Shown piece by piece: positions 61,748 to 64,000 of a stretch of DNA of 64,000 nt (its first letter is position 1; the number at the start of each line of letters is the position of its first letter). Source of the DNA: RUG14300 sp964561145 (GTDB lineage Bacteria; Bacillota; Clostridia; Christensenellales; CAG-1252). Under the pieces are notes generated by a model. The model had not been told where the DNA came from, ran no database searches, and saw only the letters and a list, made by a program, of their open reading frames with translations. Where the stretch lies: assembly GCA_964561145.1 (NCBI GenBank), contig CAZLNZ010000007.1, positions 26,269 through 90,268 of the forward strand. Direction: 5' to 3'. Made by a program: the position numbers and the translations under genes.

Positions 61748-61966
61748 ATGGGCTCTTATAATTATACAGGACTTGCATGTGGTAACAACTCGGGATCATT
61801 CGATAAGGTTTATGTCGTTACGATGGAGGGTTTGACTAACTATCTTGGTAATAATAGCTCTGCCTACACAGAATGTATCAAAGAGAACGTAGATGAAATT
61901 GCCAAGATAACAAACCTATGGGCGAATTGGTATTATGAAGACGGTGAATTCTATATCACAAAATAA
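61748..61966 (+). CDS. Small hypothetical protein at the island's right end
   Basis: 72 residues, rich in Tyr, Asn and Gly, starting MGSYNYTGLACGNNSGSFDK and ending YYEDGEFYITK. Only a weak AGGA precedes the ATG. It lies 44 bases after the portal stop, on the same strand. It may be a real small gene or the remnant of a lost one. Confidence 0.4.
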   Translation: MGSYNYTGLACGNNSGSFDKVYVVTMEGLTNYLGNNSSAYTECIKENVDEIAKITNLWANWYYEDGEFYITK

Positions 61967-62073
61967 AGTGAAGTTTTTAAAGAATGAGATGGAGAGATTT
62001 TTAATTTGACCTGAACAAATCAAAATTCTTTTGATTAATAGTGTCAAGCACGAACTTCATCAACTCTTAATAC

Positions 62074-62113
62074 AAAAGAGGACGTTCAATTTTGTTTTTG
62101 AACGTCCTCTTTT
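62074..62113. terminator. Bidirectional terminator between island and tRNA-Trp
   Basis: The 16-base arms AAAAGAGGACGTTCAA and TTGAACGTCCTCTTTT enclose an 8-base loop. A and T runs on both sides let it serve the island and the convergent tRNA gene. Confidence 0.92.
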
Positions 62114-62188
62114 TGGCAGGGGAGACGCGAGTCGAACACGCAACCGACGGTTTTGGAGACCGTTGCTCTACCATTGAGCCACTCCCCT
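62114..62188 (-). tRNA. tRNA-Trp (CCA anticodon), CCA end encoded
   Basis: Read on the minus strand, the acceptor arms AGGGGAG/CTCCCCT pair, the discriminator base is G and CCA is encoded. The anticodon stem ACGGT/ACCGT holds the loop CTCCAAA, anticodon CCA, which reads tryptophan. The T-arm carries GTTCGAC. The 3' end faces the phage-like island, the side that phage integrases usually target. Confidence 0.96.
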
Positions 62189-62203
62189 AAACAAGTTAAT
62201 AGA

Positions 62204-62232
62204 ATTATAAAGCTACAAAGGCCATATGTCAA
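62204..62232 (-). promoter_or_regulatory. Promoter of tRNA-Trp
   Basis: On the minus strand, TTGACA (62227-62232), a 17-base spacer and TATAAT (62204-62209), a perfect consensus match. The predicted start lies 9 bases before the tRNA. Confidence 0.9.
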
Positions 62233-62284
62233 GTCAAAAATTGAAAAAATCTTAAATGTTTGGAAGAGTGTTGGATAAAAGGTG

Positions 62285-62313
62285 TTGAGAACGGGCGTTG
62301 ATTGTGATATAAT
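62285..62313 (+). promoter_or_regulatory. Promoter of rnhA, leaderless geometry
   Basis: TTGAGA (62285-62290), a 17-base spacer and TATAAT (62308-62313), with TGA directly before the -10 box. Seven bases past the box is the A of the rnhA ATG at 62320. Confidence 0.82.
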
Positions 62314-62319
62314 ACCTGT

Positions 62320-62754
62320 ATGAAAAAAATAATCATATATACAGATGGTGCTTGCTCCGGGAACCCCGGAAAGGGCGGGTGGTGTGCAATATTAAAATAT
62401 TTGAGTTACGAGAAGGTTATTTCCGGCAGAGAGAAGGAAACAACCAATAACAGGATGGAGCTTTCTGCCGTTTGTTTCGGTTTATCTGCCCTAAAAGAGC
62501 CTTGCGAAGTTGAAATCTATTCTGACTCCGCTTATGTGGTTAATTCGTTGATTGAGGGGTGGATTTATGGATGGCAAAGGAATAATTGGAAAAAATCGGA
62601 CGGAAAAGAGGTCAAAAATATAGATTTATGGCAGGAATTGTTAAGGCTGTTGTCAATACATAATGTACACTTTAATAAGGTTAAAGGTCACGCAGACAAC
62701 GAACTTAACAATCGTTGTGATCAGGTCGCAAGGACAGAAGCAATGAAACAATAA
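62320..62754 (+). CDS. rnhA: Ribonuclease HI
   Basis: Cuts the RNA strand of RNA-DNA hybrids, such as Okazaki primers. The 144-residue protein has the catalytic residues in IYTDGACSGNPGKGG (Asp9), NNRMELSAV (Glu), and YSDSAYVVNSL (Asp), and the basic KGHADNELNNRCDQ loop with the final Asp. No Shine-Dalgarno precedes the ATG and the promoter predicts a leaderless mRNA. recO follows closely. Confidence 0.96.
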   Translation: MKKIIIYTDGACSGNPGKGGWCAILKYLSYEKVISGREKETTNNRMELSAVCFGLSALKEPCEVEIYSDSAYVVNSLIEGWIYGWQRNNWKKSDGKEVKNIDLWQELLRLLSIHNVHFNKVKGHADNELNNRCDQVARTEAMKQ

Positions 62755-62776
62755 GGTGTACTATAATAGGAAAGAA

Positions 62777-63475
62777 ATGGATACCGCAAGAGTAAAAGGC
62801 TTGGTTGTAAAAACTATTGATTATAAGGAAAGTGATAGGTTAATCACACTTCTTACCGACGAAGGTAAGCTTGTTTTGCGTATAAGAGGATGCCGGAAGT
62901 CGGGTAGTAAACTAAGATATGCGGCAAATCTTTTTTACCATGGGGAATATATTCTTCAAAAAACAAAAGGCGGTATCGTTGTTGTGGGAGTGGATACTAT
63001 CAATACTTACTATCAAATTGTCGAGAATCTGGACAGCTTTTATGTCGGAAGTGTTATTCTGGAGGTTGCGGACAAGCTATCACGGGAGGACTATCCCGAT
63101 ACGGTTTTATATGATTTTATCATTAAGTGCCTAGATGAGCTTATTGTTGTCGATACCCCCATATACTATCTTCCAATTTTTCTAAAGAATGCCCTTGATA
63201 TCGAAGGACATGGACTCAATGATTTATATCTTGACGGAAGACATAATTATTTTTCTTACGAAGAGGGTGGTGTAGTTGAAAAAGCCATTATAGGTTCTTT
63301 TTCGTTATCCGAAGGGCTTTTGTCGGAATTGATTTCACTTGTTAAGGAAAACAATGTTATCGGAAGTAATATAGGAGAACTGTTGGTACTATTATCTAAG
63401 TACTTCAAAATCAATGTACAAAAGCAATTGGTTAGCATTCAAGAAGTAATTAACTTAATCGATGTGCTAATATAG
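62777..63475 (+). CDS. recO: DNA repair protein RecO
   Basis: RecO loads RecA with RecR by removing SSB from single-strand DNA. The N-terminal OB-fold begins VKGLVVKTIDYKESDRLITL with GKLVLRIRGCRKSGS. A helical C-terminal domain follows; the four-Cys zinc site of some RecO proteins is absent. Total 232 residues from ATG at 62777, with AGGAAAG upstream; GTG at 62756 is an unlikely alternative. RecX, RecJ and RecA are encoded elsewhere in the window. Confidence 0.92.
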   Translation: MDTARVKGLVVKTIDYKESDRLITLLTDEGKLVLRIRGCRKSGSKLRYAANLFYHGEYILQKTKGGIVVVGVDTINTYYQIVENLDSFYVGSVILEVADKLSREDYPDTVLYDFIIKCLDELIVVDTPIYYLPIFLKNALDIEGHGLNDLYLDGRHNYFSYEEGGVVEKAIIGSFSLSEGLLSELISLVKENNVIGSNIGELLVLLSKYFKINVQKQLVSIQEVINLIDVLI

Positions 63476-63676
63476 GTTGGTCCATTAGGTGTTGTTGAAC
63501 TTTTGATTATTAGTACCATATCTTTAGATGTAGCTTAGTCGTAATCCTAATAAGTTAAGCTCAAAGGATATCGTGATTAATACGTTAATTCTTCGGGAAC
63601 AGGCATTAGCAATAGGCATAATTTGCTTTCTACGATAAAAAATCGGCAATGATTTATAAAAAATGCGAATTTTATA

Positions 63677-63705
63677 TTTACATTTTTTGCACTTTGCTTT
63701 ATAAT
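63677..63705 (+). promoter_or_regulatory. Promoter of ppdK
   Basis: TTTACA (63677-63682), a 17-base spacer and TATAAT (63700-63705). The leader to the ATG at 63738 is about 26 bases with TAGGAGG. The 200 bases between recO and this promoter hold nothing I can support. Confidence 0.82.
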
Positions 63706-63737
63706 CTTTAAGGATATTAAATTCTAGGAGGAATTGT

Positions 63738-64000
63738 ATGAATAAAAAGTACGTTTATCTTTTCACTGAAGGTAACGCTTCGATGCGTGCATTGTTAGGC
63801 GGCAAAGGTGCAAACCTCGCAGAAATGACCAATTTAGGTTTGCCCGTTCCTCAAGGCTTTACAATCAGCACTGAGGCTTGTACTCAATACTATGAAGACG
63901 GAAGACAAATCAACCCTGCAATCAGAGCTGAGATTATGGAAAATATCAGCAAGATGGAGGAGATCACCGGTAAAAAATTCGGTGACAAGGAAAATCCTCT
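63738..64000 (+). CDS. ppdK: Pyruvate, phosphate dikinase, 5' part
   Basis: The start of PPDK, which interconverts pyruvate, ATP and phosphate with phosphoenolpyruvate. The frame runs off the right end of the window with 87 full codons visible. The N-terminus reads MNKKYVYLFTEGNASMRALL followed by GGKGANLAEMTNLGLPVPQG, the ATP-grasp start typical of the family. AGGAGG lies 9 bases before the ATG. The catalytic and swivelling domains lie outside the window. Confidence 0.96.
   Translation, partial: MNKKYVYLFTEGNASMRALLGGKGANLAEMTNLGLPVPQGFTISTEACTQYYEDGRQINPAIRAEIMENISKMEEITGKKFGDKENP

Larger units (their letters stand above)
46029..61966 (+). mobile_element. Phage-like packaging/structural island (podovirus type)
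   Basis: A one-directional block of about 17 genes carries terminase, scaffold, capsid, decoration, connector, gp10-like hub, two fibre-like proteins, membrane proteins and portal. It lies between the DivIVA-like gene and tRNA-Trp. Missing are integrase, replication genes, a recognisable repressor, endolysin, head protease and any visible att duplication. All frames are intact and many overlap by ATGA. It could be a reduced prophage, a satellite-like element or a host-kept capsid system such as a gene-transfer agent. The left limit is placed at the control region and the right limit after the last small frame; both are approximate. Confidence 0.85.

Noticed and set aside
1..64000. CRISPR arrays, rRNA genes and insertion sequences
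   Set aside because: No regularly spaced direct repeats, no rRNA-like segments and no transposase frames were seen in the window.

Overview
The window is a low-GC, gene-dense bacterial chromosome segment whose gene orders match Firmicutes. Examples are priA-def-fmt-rsmB-rlmN-rsgA-rpe, rplU-prp-rpmA, and rpsO-pnp-(ylxY)-mlpA-ftsK-rimO-pgsA-cinA-recA-rny. Strong AGGAGG ribosome sites, sigma-A promoters with 17-bp spacers, a Prp protease with a bL27 N-terminal extension, HemZ, RNase Y and a YlxY-like protein all point to a Clostridia-type organism, probably an uncultured gut lineage. That placement is inference; no rRNA is present to test it.

Layout. 1-5705: the end of priA and a translation/ribosome-maturation operon ending in rpe. 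5706-6355: a gap with a compound inverted repeat and a bidirectional terminator. 6356-8685 (minus strand): maf, a divergent MreB-like gene and coaX. 8876-12190: tyrS, a YigZ/IMPACT protein, recX and a P1-family peptidase. 12290-19285: a membrane/zinc-ribbon protein, the L21-Prp-L27 operon with an L21-type leader, then recJ-dtd-MBL hydrolase-hemZ. 19435-33318: rpsO and pnp, a YlxY-like deacetylase in reverse, mlpA, ftsK, rimO, pgsA, cinA C-domain, recA and rny. 33417-36970 (minus strand): galK, lgt and pncB, divergent from galT at 37095-39359. That GalT carries a long tail with five AT-hook motifs. 39459-45938: a 42-residue membrane peptide, a WYL regulator, a type IIA topoisomerase pair and a DivIVA-like protein.

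46029-61966 is the most unusual region: a compact, one-directional module of about 17 genes of short-tailed-phage type. It holds terminase, scaffold, capsid, decoration protein, connector, a P22-gp10-like hub, two fibre-like proteins, three membrane proteins, a coiled-coil protein and, at the far end, the portal. I see no integrase, replication, repressor, lysin or att repeat. Its single strong promoter lies between two copies of the same 26-bp operator, spaced 100 bp apart. The reading frames are intact. This could be a domesticated capsid/packaging system (for example a gene-transfer-agent-like element) or a prophage reduced to its structural genes.

62114-64000: tRNA-Trp (minus strand), then rnhA, recO and the start of ppdK.

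A second theme is leaderless expression. maf, recJ and rnhA each have a TATAAT box placed so that transcription would start at, or within three bases of, the start codon, and none has a Shine-Dalgarno site. Canonical neighbours are also missing from conserved operons: stp-prkC between rlmN and rsgA, and apt-relA between recJ and dtd.
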